DNA from: Candidatus Kaiserbacteria bacterium
GTDB lineage: Bacteria; Patescibacteriota; Minisyncoccia; Phycocordibacterales; UBA918
Length of the DNA stretch: 13,808 nucleotides
Assembly: GCA_007117575.1 (NCBI GenBank)
Contig: SKGH01000041.1
Location: forward strand, 1 to 13,808
Reading direction: 5' to 3'
The position numbers and the translations under genes are program-made. The notes under the pieces were generated by a model that was given only the letters and a program-made list of their open reading frames with translations, did no database searches and had not been told where the DNA came from. This document shows positions 6,961 through 13,349 of this stretch, piece after piece; position 1 is the first letter of the stretch; every line of letters starts with the position of its first letter.

Positions 6961-7884
6961 TCAATCTCTGACAATTATGCTCATTCCCAAATCAGCCCAT
7001 TCATATATTTCGCGAGCGATGTTGGTGGGCAGATTAACACAGCCGTTTGAGTAAGGAGAGCCAAAGTTGTTATGCCAATAAACGCCATGAATTATGGCTC
7101 CTTGGTGAGTAAAGTATATGTTCCATGGTACTCCGGGGAGGTCGTAGTACTTTGATGTTATGCCGGGAATGGGGCCCTGCATGTACCTTGATGGTGTTTT
7201 CATGAAGGCGGTAAAATGACCTCGAGGAGTTGGGGTGTTTAAAATACCGGTAGCTGTGCTGGTCGCCAAAAATAACTCTTCACCTTCATAGGCGTACAAC
7301 ATCTGGCTACTACGTTCAATTATTATTCTTTTGTTAGTTTCAGGAGTGTCAGAGTTTAGTTTTAAAACACCTATGTTTGTAAAGCGTTTGCCTATATTGT
7401 CTTGAACATACCAAGGAAGCTGTAGTCGTCCCGGGTACCTTAGCCACTCAGGGAAATCAATTTCATGCCAAAGTTCTCCGTCATGACCGGTTATTGATCT
7501 TTTTACAAACAAAACCATACCTTGTCGTAAAGCTTTTCTTTTGGTACTGGTGGAACTTGGTTCGGAATATGAATAAGCGCATTCGTCATCTATTTCCGGA
7601 AAGCAGCTATCAAGAATCTCAAAGTAGACATGGTGGTTTGTAGCATCCGGAAGTGGCTCAAGGTAAGATGCCTGCGCTAACGCCGGGCCCTCAACAACTT
7701 TTAGGCTATTTTCAATTCTACTAACAGCCTGATCCATATGGGTCACTTCTATATCATTGAAACTTGCCTGAGCGCTTGATTTCTTATCAATGTTAATTAT
7801 CACCGTTATAATAATGCCGAATAAGCAAATGGTTATCATTAGAGAGACTAATTTTAATAAAGTGCTATTTTGTAGGTCTTTCAC
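6961..7884 (-). CDS. Membrane-anchored L,D-transpeptidase (YkuD domain)
   Basis: A 307-residue cell-wall enzyme. Residues 9-31 form a hydrophobic segment (KLVSLMITICLFGIIITVII core) and no cleavage site stands out, so a signal anchor with the rest outside the membrane is likely. Residues about 85-180 are an unassigned region. Residues about 186-307 are the YkuD catalytic domain: RSSQMLYAYEGEEL (191-204), AIIHG with His266, and SNGCVN with nucleophile Cys282. L,D-transpeptidases of this family make 3-3 peptidoglycan cross-links or attach proteins to peptidoglycan. The usual SHGC motif reads SNGC, with Asn280 for His. The start is GTG at 7884, six nt after TATAAA (7896-7891), again leaderless-like. 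It shares a divergent intergenic region with the amidotransferase gene. Confidence 0.9.
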   Translation of the reverse strand: MKDLQNSTLLKLVSLMITICLFGIIITVIINIDKKSSAQASFNDIEVTHMDQAVSRIENSLKVVEGPALAQASYLEPLPDATNHHVYFEILDSCFPEIDDECAYSYSEPSSTSTKRKALRQGMVLFVKRSITGHDGELWHEIDFPEWLRYPGRLQLPWYVQDNIGKRFTNIGVLKLNSDTPETNKRIIIERSSQMLYAYEGEELFLATSTATGILNTPTPRGHFTAFMKTPSRYMQGPIPGITSKYYDLPGVPWNIYFTHQGAIIHGVYWHNNFGSPYSNGCVNLPTNIAREIYEWADLGMSIIVRD

Positions 7885-7976
7885 ACTATATTTATAACAT
7901 AAGTAACCATAGTAAAACTGTTAGTTTGACACAGTGATGTTATAATCAGAACATACTAAAAATTTATTTTTTTAAT
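7885..7976. promoter_or_regulatory. Divergent promoter region: transpeptidase and amidotransferase
   Basis: On the minus strand TATAAA (7896-7891) precedes the transpeptidase GTG by 6 nt. On the plus strand TGTTATAAT at 7938-7946 is a perfect extended -10 (TG-N-TATAAT), 30 nt before the amidotransferase ATG at 7977. A TTGACA at 7926-7931 is only 9 bp from that -10, too close to serve as its -35; the extended -10 does not need one. The leader is an AT-rich stretch without a Shine-Dalgarno. Confidence 0.6.
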
Positions 7977-8717
7977 ATGAAACCATTCTTAATAATTCAA
8001 CTAAGGCCAGAAGATGAGACAGCTGATAATGAATACGAAGCTTTTCTAAAGCATGGTGGTTTAAAAAAGTCTGACACGGTTCGTATCAGAGCTGAAAAAG
8101 CAGGTTTGCCGGCAATTGATCTGTCACAGTATTCAGGGATAATTGTAGGCGGGAGCCCTTTTGATATTAGTACACCAGATACTGAAAAAAGCTCTATACA
8201 AAAAACTTTAGAAGCAGATTTTTTTCATCTTTTCGACCTGTTGGTGGAACAAGATTATCCATTTCTGGGAGCTTGTTCCGGAAACGGGTTGTTGGGTAGT
8301 TATTGTGGAGTACCAATAACCAGAAAGTATGGTGAGACAGTCAGTGCGGTTGATGTTTATCTAACAGAAGACGCTAAAGATGAACCTTTATTAAAAGATT
8401 TTCCTGATACATTTAAAGTTTTGTTGGGACATAAAGAATCTTGCGAAGAAACACCACCTAATGCGACTTTGCTGGTAAGAGGTGACGCTTGTCCGGTGCA
8501 AATGTTTAGGGTAAAAAATAACCTATTTGCCACTCAGTTCCATCCTGAAGGGGATGCTGAGGGTTTCACTTTACGCATCAATATATATAAGCACCATGGT
8601 TATTTCGATCCTGACGAAGCCATGGATCTGATCAGCCGAGTGTGCGAGGTCGAGACACCCTATTCGCAGTTGATACTAAAGCGTTTTGTCGATCGTTATA
8701 CCGTACCTAGTATCTAG
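7977..8717 (+). CDS. Class I glutamine amidotransferase (GMP synthase-type domain, stand-alone)
   Basis: A 246-residue soluble protein with the type I glutamine amidotransferase fold, which hydrolyses glutamine to pass ammonia to a partner. Visible elements: SGIIVGGSP (53-60) forming the oxyanion-strand region, nucleophile-elbow GACSGNG with Cys100, and QFHPEGD with His189 and Glu191, completing the Cys-His-Glu triad. The family usually has Gln in GxCxGxQ; here that place is Gly104. No synthetase/ATP-pyrophosphatase domain is fused or adjacent, so this is not guaA; it resembles the stand-alone 'GMP synthase-like' amidotransferases whose acceptors are often unknown. It has its own extended -10 promoter and lies 74 bp before the HPP-like membrane protein on the same strand. 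Family assignment is firm; the substrate is unknown. Confidence 0.85.
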   Translation: MKPFLIIQLRPEDETADNEYEAFLKHGGLKKSDTVRIRAEKAGLPAIDLSQYSGIIVGGSPFDISTPDTEKSSIQKTLEADFFHLFDLLVEQDYPFLGACSGNGLLGSYCGVPITRKYGETVSAVDVYLTEDAKDEPLLKDFPDTFKVLLGHKESCEETPPNATLLVRGDACPVQMFRVKNNLFATQFHPEGDAEGFTLRINIYKHHGYFDPDEAMDLISRVCEVETPYSQLILKRFVDRYTVPSI

Positions 8718-8791
8718 CGTATTTTATCAGTTTCTTAGTTTGATTAAGTTAAGAGCAAACTTGTGTATATCTAGGTAGGTTACGAATAAGC

Positions 8792-9709
8792 ATGACTAAT
8801 TTTCAGCCTCAAAGAGTAATTACTCTATCAGTAATGATAGGGGTGGTAATGGGTCTGATGCTTTTGGTTTTCGATGTTTTTGAAGCTAATACCGGTCACA
8901 GTATTGCCGTCGCCGCTTTTGCCGCTACCACTATTATTATTTTTTTGGATCCGCAAAATAAATCAGCCAAACCAAGTGTTATATTTATTGCCTATTTCTC
9001 AGCCGCTTCATTAGGTTATCTGTCTTCCGTTTTACCTTTGCCAATTTACCTACAAGCATCTATCGCCGTATCTGCCACAGTTTTTGTATTACTTAGATTT
9101 CTGGCACCACACCCTCCGGCCTTAGCTTATGCTTTCGGCTTTATTTTGGGAGGTTATGGTTTAACAGAACTGGTTTTGACCATTCCTGCACTTTTAGCCT
9201 ATTTTATTACTATCGGTACTGTTGTTCAGTTTGGAATTATTGTTTTGGGTTATCTTGGTCTGGTTAGTGATGATAATGCAAGACGTTCTGAAAAATTAAA
9301 CTTGGAAAAAATAGTTAACCGAATACTTCCTTATGCGTTGATAGTACTCTTTATTTCTTTGTTATTTGAATTTTTGAGACCAGACCTTACAGAACCTTAT
9401 AGGCTGTACCTTACCGTATTGGATGCCATGATAATCACTGTTTTTGTTATTGAACTTTATTACAAATACAAGCGAGCCAAGTCCATTAAACTTTTTGCTA
9501 AAGAAAACTGGATAGATATATTAGCGGTCATACCTTTCTTCTTAGTCATGCGCTTTATTCAAGGAGTTTCTTTGGTGGTAGGTCTGGTTGCCGGACAGGC
9601 TCATGCCTTGGCGGATATGACAAAATTCACTAAATTTTTAAGACCAATAGCGCGTTCTCCCCGTTTTGCCCGTATGGTAGACCAGTTTAATAAGCTGGAA
9701 AACGTTTGA
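8792..9709 (+). CDS. Membrane protein: HPP-like domain fused to a voltage-sensor-like four-helix domain
   Basis: A 305-residue polytopic membrane protein. Residues 1-158 resemble the HPP family: helices separated by AAFAATTIIIFLDPQ (40-54) and KPSVIFIAYFSAASLG, and the diagnostic HPP triplet at 107-109. Residues about 175-297 resemble the S1-S4 segment of voltage-gated channels: S1 at 178-196; S2 at 206-226 with acidic Asp211 and Glu221; S3 beginning NWIDILAVIPF (239-249); and an S4-like stretch with Lys278, Lys281, Arg284, Arg288, Arg291 and Arg294 at near three-residue spacing. The protein ends right after this segment, so no S5-pore-S6 exists. HPP proteins have been linked to nitrite transport in plastids and cyanobacteria; voltage-sensor domains respond to membrane potential. 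The combined role is unknown. An AGGTAGG about 12 nt before the ATG could be a weak ribosome site. Confidence 0.75.
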   Translation: MTNFQPQRVITLSVMIGVVMGLMLLVFDVFEANTGHSIAVAAFAATTIIIFLDPQNKSAKPSVIFIAYFSAASLGYLSSVLPLPIYLQASIAVSATVFVLLRFLAPHPPALAYAFGFILGGYGLTELVLTIPALLAYFITIGTVVQFGIIVLGYLGLVSDDNARRSEKLNLEKIVNRILPYALIVLFISLLFEFLRPDLTEPYRLYLTVLDAMIITVFVIELYYKYKRAKSIKLFAKENWIDILAVIPFFLVMRFIQGVSLVVGLVAGQAHALADMTKFTKFLRPIARSPRFARMVDQFNKLENV

Positions 9710-9764
9710 TCAGACAAAATAAAACAGACCTGTCACACAATGGGTCTTATTGCGTATAACATAA

Positions 9765-9853
9765 TGCGTTCATAAAGAACGTCAATCTGAACACTGTTAA
9801 ATACAAACAGTTCATGTGTTATAAGTTCATAAATAAGTTAAGTTAAGTTAAGT
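9765..9853 (+). promoter_or_regulatory. Regulatory region of the fasciclin gene
   Basis: Within 62 bp there are five GTTC/GAAC tetramers (9768, 9777, 9789, 9810, 9825), arranged as a perfect CGTTC-ATAAA-GAACG inverted repeat (9767-9781), a CTGTT (9794-9798) / AACAG (9806-9810) stem, and a direct repeat GTTCATAAA (9768-9776, 9825-9833). TGTTATAAG (9817-9825) is a good extended -10, overlapping the last GTTC. This pattern suits an operator for a dimeric regulator, although no regulator is identified. Confidence 0.4.
9834..9853 (+). repeat. Pentanucleotide repeat (TAAGT)4 before the fasciclin start
   Basis: Four perfect TAAGT units occupy 9834-9853, leaving one base before the ATG at 9855. The array lies in the presumed 5' leader, between the extended -10 (9817-9825) and the start codon, where a ribosome site would normally sit. 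Slippage would change leader length in steps of five without touching the reading frame. Confidence 0.85.
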
Positions 9854-9854
9854 T

Positions 9855-10415
9855 ATGTATCTACGTTTACTACTTTTAGGGGCAGTTATCGCTGTTGGAG
9901 GACAAGCGACTAACGTCAGCGCCAATTCAATAGTTGATATTGCTGTCAGCGATAGTAATTTTTCTTCATTAGTTGAGGCTGTGGTATCTCAGGACTTGGC
10001 TGATACTTTAGCAAATGATGGTCCATTTACAGTATTTGCACCAACTGATGATGCTTTTGCCAAGTTGCCAAACTATGCTGTTAGAGCTTTAGAAAACAAC
10101 CCTGATCTTCTTACCGACATACTTTTGTATCATGTGGTACCGGGGAAGTTGTTGGCTGAAGATGTGTTAAGTAACCGAAGACTATCTACCGCTCAAGGAG
10201 AGGAGCTTAGGGTTATCGGTAGTGCTTTTAGTCCTTATGTTAATTTTTCACGCATTGTAGGTACGGATATTGTTGCCGATAACGGTGTCATACACGTGAT
10301 CGATAACGTTTTGATACCTCGTTCGGTGCGTCAGGCGTTGATATCTGACTTACGTAATCAGTTAAGGCAAAAACAACAGTCATTACGAGAATTAAGAACG
10401 GCAACATTACACTAA
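9855..10415 (+). CDS. Secreted fasciclin (FAS1) domain protein
   Basis: A 186-residue exported protein. Residues 1-23 form a short signal peptide (hydrophobic core LRLLLLGAVIAVGG, likely cleavage after VSA). The mature part is a single FAS1 domain (about 24-155) with SIVDIAV at its start, the H1 motif FTVFAPTDDAF (59-69), YHVVPG (92-97) and the H2 motif NGVIHVIDNVLIP (143-155). A charged C-terminal helix (about 157-182) rich in Gln, Arg and Leu follows. FAS1 domains mediate adhesion or matrix binding; in a putative epibiont a surface role would fit, but that is inference. No sortase or lipid anchor is seen. It is apparently monocistronic: regulatory repeats lie upstream and a strong hairpin follows 24 bp after the stop. 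Confidence 0.93.
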   Translation: MYLRLLLLGAVIAVGGQATNVSANSIVDIAVSDSNFSSLVEAVVSQDLADTLANDGPFTVFAPTDDAFAKLPNYAVRALENNPDLLTDILLYHVVPGKLLAEDVLSNRRLSTAQGEELRVIGSAFSPYVNFSRIVGTDIVADNGVIHVIDNVLIPRSVRQALISDLRNQLRQKQQSLRELRTATLH

Positions 10416-10439
10416 ACTACTCATCTATACTTCAGGTAT

Positions 10440-10474
10440 TTAACAAAACGTCGGTATGTCCGACGTTTTGTTAA
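10440..10474. terminator. Perfect 15-bp hairpin terminator
   Basis: TTAACAAAACGTCGG (10440-10454) and CCGACGTTTTGTTAA (10460-10474) are perfect complements around the 5-nt loop TATGT. The stem begins with an A tract and ends with TTTTGTTAA, the usual shape of a bidirectional intrinsic terminator without a long separate U run. It isolates the fasciclin transcript from the sigma-factor operon. Confidence 0.88.
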
Positions 10475-10524
10475 TATACTTGCATTTATCTCTGTATGCG
10501 ATTGTGTGTAAATAATTGTCATAA

Positions 10525-10552
10525 TAAAATACTCATGTAGTATGTGCCTAGC
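10525..10552 (+). promoter_or_regulatory. Candidate promoter of the sigma-factor operon
   Basis: TAGTAT at 10538-10543, directly preceded by TG, lies 9 nt before the ATG at 10553, giving a nearly leaderless start like others in this window. TAAAAT at 10525-10530 is an alternative -10. No Shine-Dalgarno is present. Confidence 0.35.
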
Positions 10553-11101
10553 ATGAAAAACGAGAACCCACATAGGTTTAGCGACGTTTACGCTAAATAT
10601 AAAGACAAATTGTATTCCTATGTATATTACAGAGTTAACGGAGACAAAGATCTGGCAGAAGATATTATAAGTGATGTTTTTATTAAAACTTATGAGAAAT
10701 TTGATAGTTACAATCCAAATTATGCCATAAGTACTTGGTTGTATTCAATAACAAGAAATTCACTAATCGATCATTATCGAAAACATAGAGCCACAATAGA
10801 TATAGATTCTATACCTATTGTGGCAGAAGACGATGCTCTTTACCATATATTGGATCAACGTATAACCGGAGAACAGATAGATAAAGCTTTGGCTAAGCTA
10901 ACACCTCTGCAGCAAACTTGTATTAGAGAAAAATTCTTTGCGGGTAAAAGTGGTGAAGAGATATCTCAACAATTGTCTATTTCACACCCTTCGGTTCGCA
11001 AACACATTTCGCGCGGTTTGAAAGCTCTTAGAAACGAATTTATATTATATACGTTCATACTTTATTTAGTATTTGATCAATTTCAAACTTTTATCTTTTA
11101 A
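10553..11101 (+). CDS. ECF-like RNA polymerase sigma-70 family factor with hydrophobic C-terminal tail
   Basis: A 182-residue protein directing RNA polymerase to a specific promoter set. Region 2 spans about 20-78 (DLAEDIISDVFIKTYEKF, then the -10-binding helix STWLYSITRNSLIDHYRKHR). Region 4 spans about 108-160, with LTPLQQTCIREKFFAGKSGEEIS and helix-turn-helix SISHPSVRKHISRGLKALR. Usual ECF factors end there; this one adds about 20 almost wholly hydrophobic, aromatic residues (ILYTFILYLVF core), long enough to touch or span a membrane. ATG at 10553 is chosen over an in-frame GTG at 10544 because of its distance from the TAGTAT box; the GTG start would add three residues. The next gene begins 9 bp after the stop, so the two are co-transcribed. 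The hydrophobic tail could also result from a frameshift past the normal end. Confidence 0.88.
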   Translation: MKNENPHRFSDVYAKYKDKLYSYVYYRVNGDKDLAEDIISDVFIKTYEKFDSYNPNYAISTWLYSITRNSLIDHYRKHRATIDIDSIPIVAEDDALYHILDQRITGEQIDKALAKLTPLQQTCIREKFFAGKSGEEISQQLSISHPSVRKHISRGLKALRNEFILYTFILYLVFDQFQTFIF

Positions 11102-11110
11102 TTGGTGTTT

Positions 11111-11962
11111 ATGACAAATCCTTTTATAAAAAAAATTCCCACATCAACAGATATTAAAATACGTTTTCGTATCCTCATGTTTGTTGTAAAGAAATATAGA
11201 ACAAATAGAAACATGTTCTTTCTTGGTGTTTTATCACCATTAATTAGTGTTTGGCTATTTGTATTTCTAACCTCAATAAATTTACAACCAGATATAGACA
11301 TACTAGCTCAAATCAGAATGGCTGAAGCATCGGAATTGGCTAAAGCAGAAGAAGGTATATATCATTTACGTTGGTATGTTACTGAGGGGGTGGACAAACC
11401 GCGTTTAGTGGCTAATAATTTTGGTAGAGAAATAAACACCATACCCAGAACTGATGTGTTAGAGACTTGGCAGCATGGTGACAACGTGCTGGCATTTATC
11501 AACTCAAACGCTTTGGTTAGGGAATTCGATGTGTATTTATCGATAGCTCAAGACGATGATGTTTCCTTGCATCATTATGGGGGAAATGACAGAGAAGTTG
11601 ACTCAAATCGTTATTATTATGATGAGGTACATGATTTATCTTCAATTTATACCGCTTATACCAGTTTAGAAAGACCGGGAATACCCAAACTTCCAAAACA
11701 AGCTGAGATGGTCAAGGTTGACGAAACTAATCGTCAGACAATTTTTAGTTTTAAACCAAACGATAAAGTAATAATAGAAAGCGTAGTAGATATGGAGACC
11801 ATGTTGGTTAAAGAAGAGATAATTTATTTAAGTGATGAAAATAATGAATGGTATCAGGTGACTAGGATAAGTTATGAATCCAGAGAAATAATACCGGCAA
11901 CTGACTTTGAAGATGTTTTTGATCCTGAAATTTTTGATTACCAGTTGATGACTACGAGTTAA
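11111..11962 (+). CDS. Single-pass membrane protein, probable partner or anti-sigma regulator
   Basis: A 283-residue protein with no close family recognised. It has a basic N-terminal cytoplasmic part of about 34 residues (IKIRFRILMFVVKKYRTNRN), one membrane helix at about 35-56 (FFLGVLSPLISVWLFVFL), and a roughly 225-residue outer domain rich in acidic and aromatic residues. The C-terminal part (about 195-275), with beta-strand-like pairs such as VDMETMLVKEEIIYL, is reminiscent of LolA/RseB-type folds, but this is only a visual impression. Position 9 bp after the sigma gene and this topology are typical of anti-sigma factors, although the short cytoplasmic segment lacks a recognisable zinc anti-sigma motif (HxxxCxxC). 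ATG at 11111 is preferred; in-frame TTG and GTG codons at 11102 and 11105 are alternatives. It ends 18 bp before repeat copy A. Confidence 0.75.
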   Translation: MTNPFIKKIPTSTDIKIRFRILMFVVKKYRTNRNMFFLGVLSPLISVWLFVFLTSINLQPDIDILAQIRMAEASELAKAEEGIYHLRWYVTEGVDKPRLVANNFGREINTIPRTDVLETWQHGDNVLAFINSNALVREFDVYLSIAQDDDVSLHHYGGNDREVDSNRYYYDEVHDLSSIYTAYTSLERPGIPKLPKQAEMVKVDETNRQTIFSFKPNDKVIIESVVDMETMLVKEEIIYLSDENNEWYQVTRISYESREIIPATDFEDVFDPEIFDYQLMTTS

Positions 11963-11980
11963 ATAATGTTTATTTTACAG

Positions 11981-12072
11981 GACTTACGCGTTTGGCGAAT
12001 TTCTTTGTTGCTTTCGTCACTCAAACCGTTCATCGTACCACCAAGTACGCCTCACCCAGCCCCAGTTTCGGT
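11981..12072 (-). repeat. Dispersed repeat, copy A
   Basis: Ninety-two bases beginning GACTTACGCGTTTGGCG, identical to 13691-13782 (copy C) except at 12052, 12061 and 12070. Strand is given as minus because the reading as peptide codons runs that way. In that reading copy A has TGA where copy C has TGG, so the peptide is interrupted; the other two differences are silent. Similarity to copy C fades after 12072. Confidence 0.95.
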
Positions 12073-12115
12073 AACTATATATTACTAACGTAATAAACCA
12101 AAAAATGTTTTAGTT

Positions 12116-12195
12116 AGTCACGAAAGAATATAAATGATCACGGAAACTAGGGCTGGGTCAGTGCCTCGAACTTCATCAGAAACGCGTAAGTCATG
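12116..12195 (+). repeat. Dispersed repeat, copy B (inverted, internally altered)
   Basis: Bases 12116-12158 are the reverse complement of 13764-13806 with two mismatches (12149, 12151), and 12180-12195 is the exact reverse complement of 13688-13703. The middle (12159-12179) is unlike the 60-base middle of copy C, so it was replaced or deleted. Together with copy C it brackets the dehydrogenase and RNHCP genes. It contains an ATG (12134) that opens a frame running into the dehydrogenase. Confidence 0.93.
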
Positions 12196-12256
12196 TTTTA
12201 ATTGGTTGTGCATTGTGGTTGGGAATATGGTCGCACTGATGGTAAACTGGTCAGAT

Positions 12257-13267
12257 ATGAAAATTGCATATATAACACCATACGAAGGAGAGAGAGAAAT
12301 AGTTACTAATCTTTTATCAGATCATGAAGTGGTTTTCCACGATCAACTTATAGATAAAGAGGTTCCGGCAGAACTGGCGGATGCTGATGCTATATCAATA
12401 TTTGTCAATTCCAAGTTAACAGAGGAAATGGTCGATTCTATGCCTAATTTGAAAGTCATAGCTTTAAGGTCAATGGGTTATGATCATGTTCCGGTAGCTT
12501 ACGCGCAGAGTAAGGGTATTAAGGTTGCCTATGTACCGCGTTATGGCGCGCAAACGGTAGCTGAGCACGCTTTCACTCTTATGCTATGTCTTTCTCGTAA
12601 AGTACCTGAAATGTATGAACTTTTGCGACGCGTGGGCAATATAGATATAGCTGGTCATGAGGGTTTTGATCTTTGCTGTAAAACCTTAGGGGTTATAGGA
12701 ACCGGTAGTATTGGTAAACGTGCTTGTGAGATAGGTAGAGGTTTTAGGATGAATGTAAAGGCTTATGACCTATATCCTGATGAGGATTTTGCTTCAAAAT
12801 ACGGAATAGAATACGAATCTTTTGATGATGTTTTGGGTAGTTCAGATATCATTACTTTACATGTGCCCGCTACTCCTGAAAACCACCACTTGTTAAATGA
12901 ACAAAGTTTAGGGAAGGTAAAAGCAGGTGCATACATAATTAACACAGCTAGAGGTGTTTTGATTGATACAGTAGCTTTGTTGAGATCATTAAAGTCAGGG
13001 CACATAGCCGGAGCCGGCTTGGACGTATTTGAGGGTGAGGAATATCTAAAAGATGAGATGAAACTTTTGGATCCGGAAGCTAAAATTGAGATAGATATTT
13101 TCCGTGCTTTCGCTGCCCAACACGAGTTTCTTGACATGTCTAATGTTATCATGACTCCTCATATGGCATTTAATACCATTGAGGCCAAGTTGGAAATAAC
13201 AGAAACGACTGTAAAAAACATCCTCACAGCTTTTGACGGAGAGCCGGATTTTCCAGTCAAATTGTAG
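12257..13267 (+). CDS. D-lactate dehydrogenase (D-2-hydroxyacid dehydrogenase family)
   Basis: A 336-residue cytosolic enzyme reducing pyruvate to D-lactate with NADH (EC 1.1.1.28 type), re-oxidising NADH in fermentation. All family residues are present: RSMGYDH (71-77), VAEHAF (101-106), Rossmann GTGSIG (148-153), Asp171 for NAD specificity, Arg232 (TARG), Glu259 (DVFEGE) and catalytic His302 (TPHMAFNT). Length matches known D-lactate dehydrogenases. ATG at 12257 is chosen because MKIAYITPY is the normal family N-terminus; the frame is open back to an ATG at 12134, but those 41 extra codons come largely from repeat copy B and look unlike a dehydrogenase. No Shine-Dalgarno or obvious -10 is seen close by. 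It is a paralogue of the dehydrogenase half of the fusion at 1806. Other D-2-hydroxyacid substrates cannot be excluded. Confidence 0.93.
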   Translation: MKIAYITPYEGEREIVTNLLSDHEVVFHDQLIDKEVPAELADADAISIFVNSKLTEEMVDSMPNLKVIALRSMGYDHVPVAYAQSKGIKVAYVPRYGAQTVAEHAFTLMLCLSRKVPEMYELLRRVGNIDIAGHEGFDLCCKTLGVIGTGSIGKRACEIGRGFRMNVKAYDLYPDEDFASKYGIEYESFDDVLGSSDIITLHVPATPENHHLLNEQSLGKVKAGAYIINTARGVLIDTVALLRSLKSGHIAGAGLDVFEGEEYLKDEMKLLDPEAKIEIDIFRAFAAQHEFLDMSNVIMTPHMAFNTIEAKLEITETTVKNILTAFDGEPDFPVKL

Positions 13268-13349
13268 ATAGTCCATCACAGTTTTGTAGCCAAATTTCAA
13301 GTAACTTAAAGACTTAATATTGAAAAAAAGTTTCGTTTGTTTGTAGTGT

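Larger units (their letters stand above)
11963..12256. other. Repeat-filled intergenic region before the second dehydrogenase
   Basis: These 294 bases hold repeat copy A (plus orientation) and repeat copy B (opposite orientation), then about 60 bases before the dehydrogenase ATG. A and B form an imperfect palindrome: GACTTACGCGTTT (11981-11993) with AAACGCGTAAGTC (12180-12192) outside, and 12054-12072 with 12140-12158 inside. ACTAAC/GTTAGT pairing also lies between them. No separate protein gene is seen. Confidence 0.7.

Noticed and set aside
7926..7931. Consensus TTGACA as a -35 box for the amidotransferase promoter
   Set aside because: Only 9 bp separate it from TATAAT at 7941, far below the usual 16-18 bp; the extended -10 explains the promoter better.
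9726..9748. AGACC...GGTCT inverted repeat after the HPP-like gene as a terminator
   Set aside because: The stem is only 5 bp with a 13-base loop and no proper T run follows.
12052..12052. UGA recoded as an amino acid (as in Gracilibacteria), suggested by TGG to TGA in repeat copy A
   Set aside because: The fusion gene ends at TGA with a normal length for its family, and no recognised gene contains an internal TGA; the standard code fits.
13344..13349. TAGTGT as a leaderless -10 for the RNHCP gene
   Set aside because: It directly abuts the ATG, so transcription would begin inside the gene; the real promoter is not identified.
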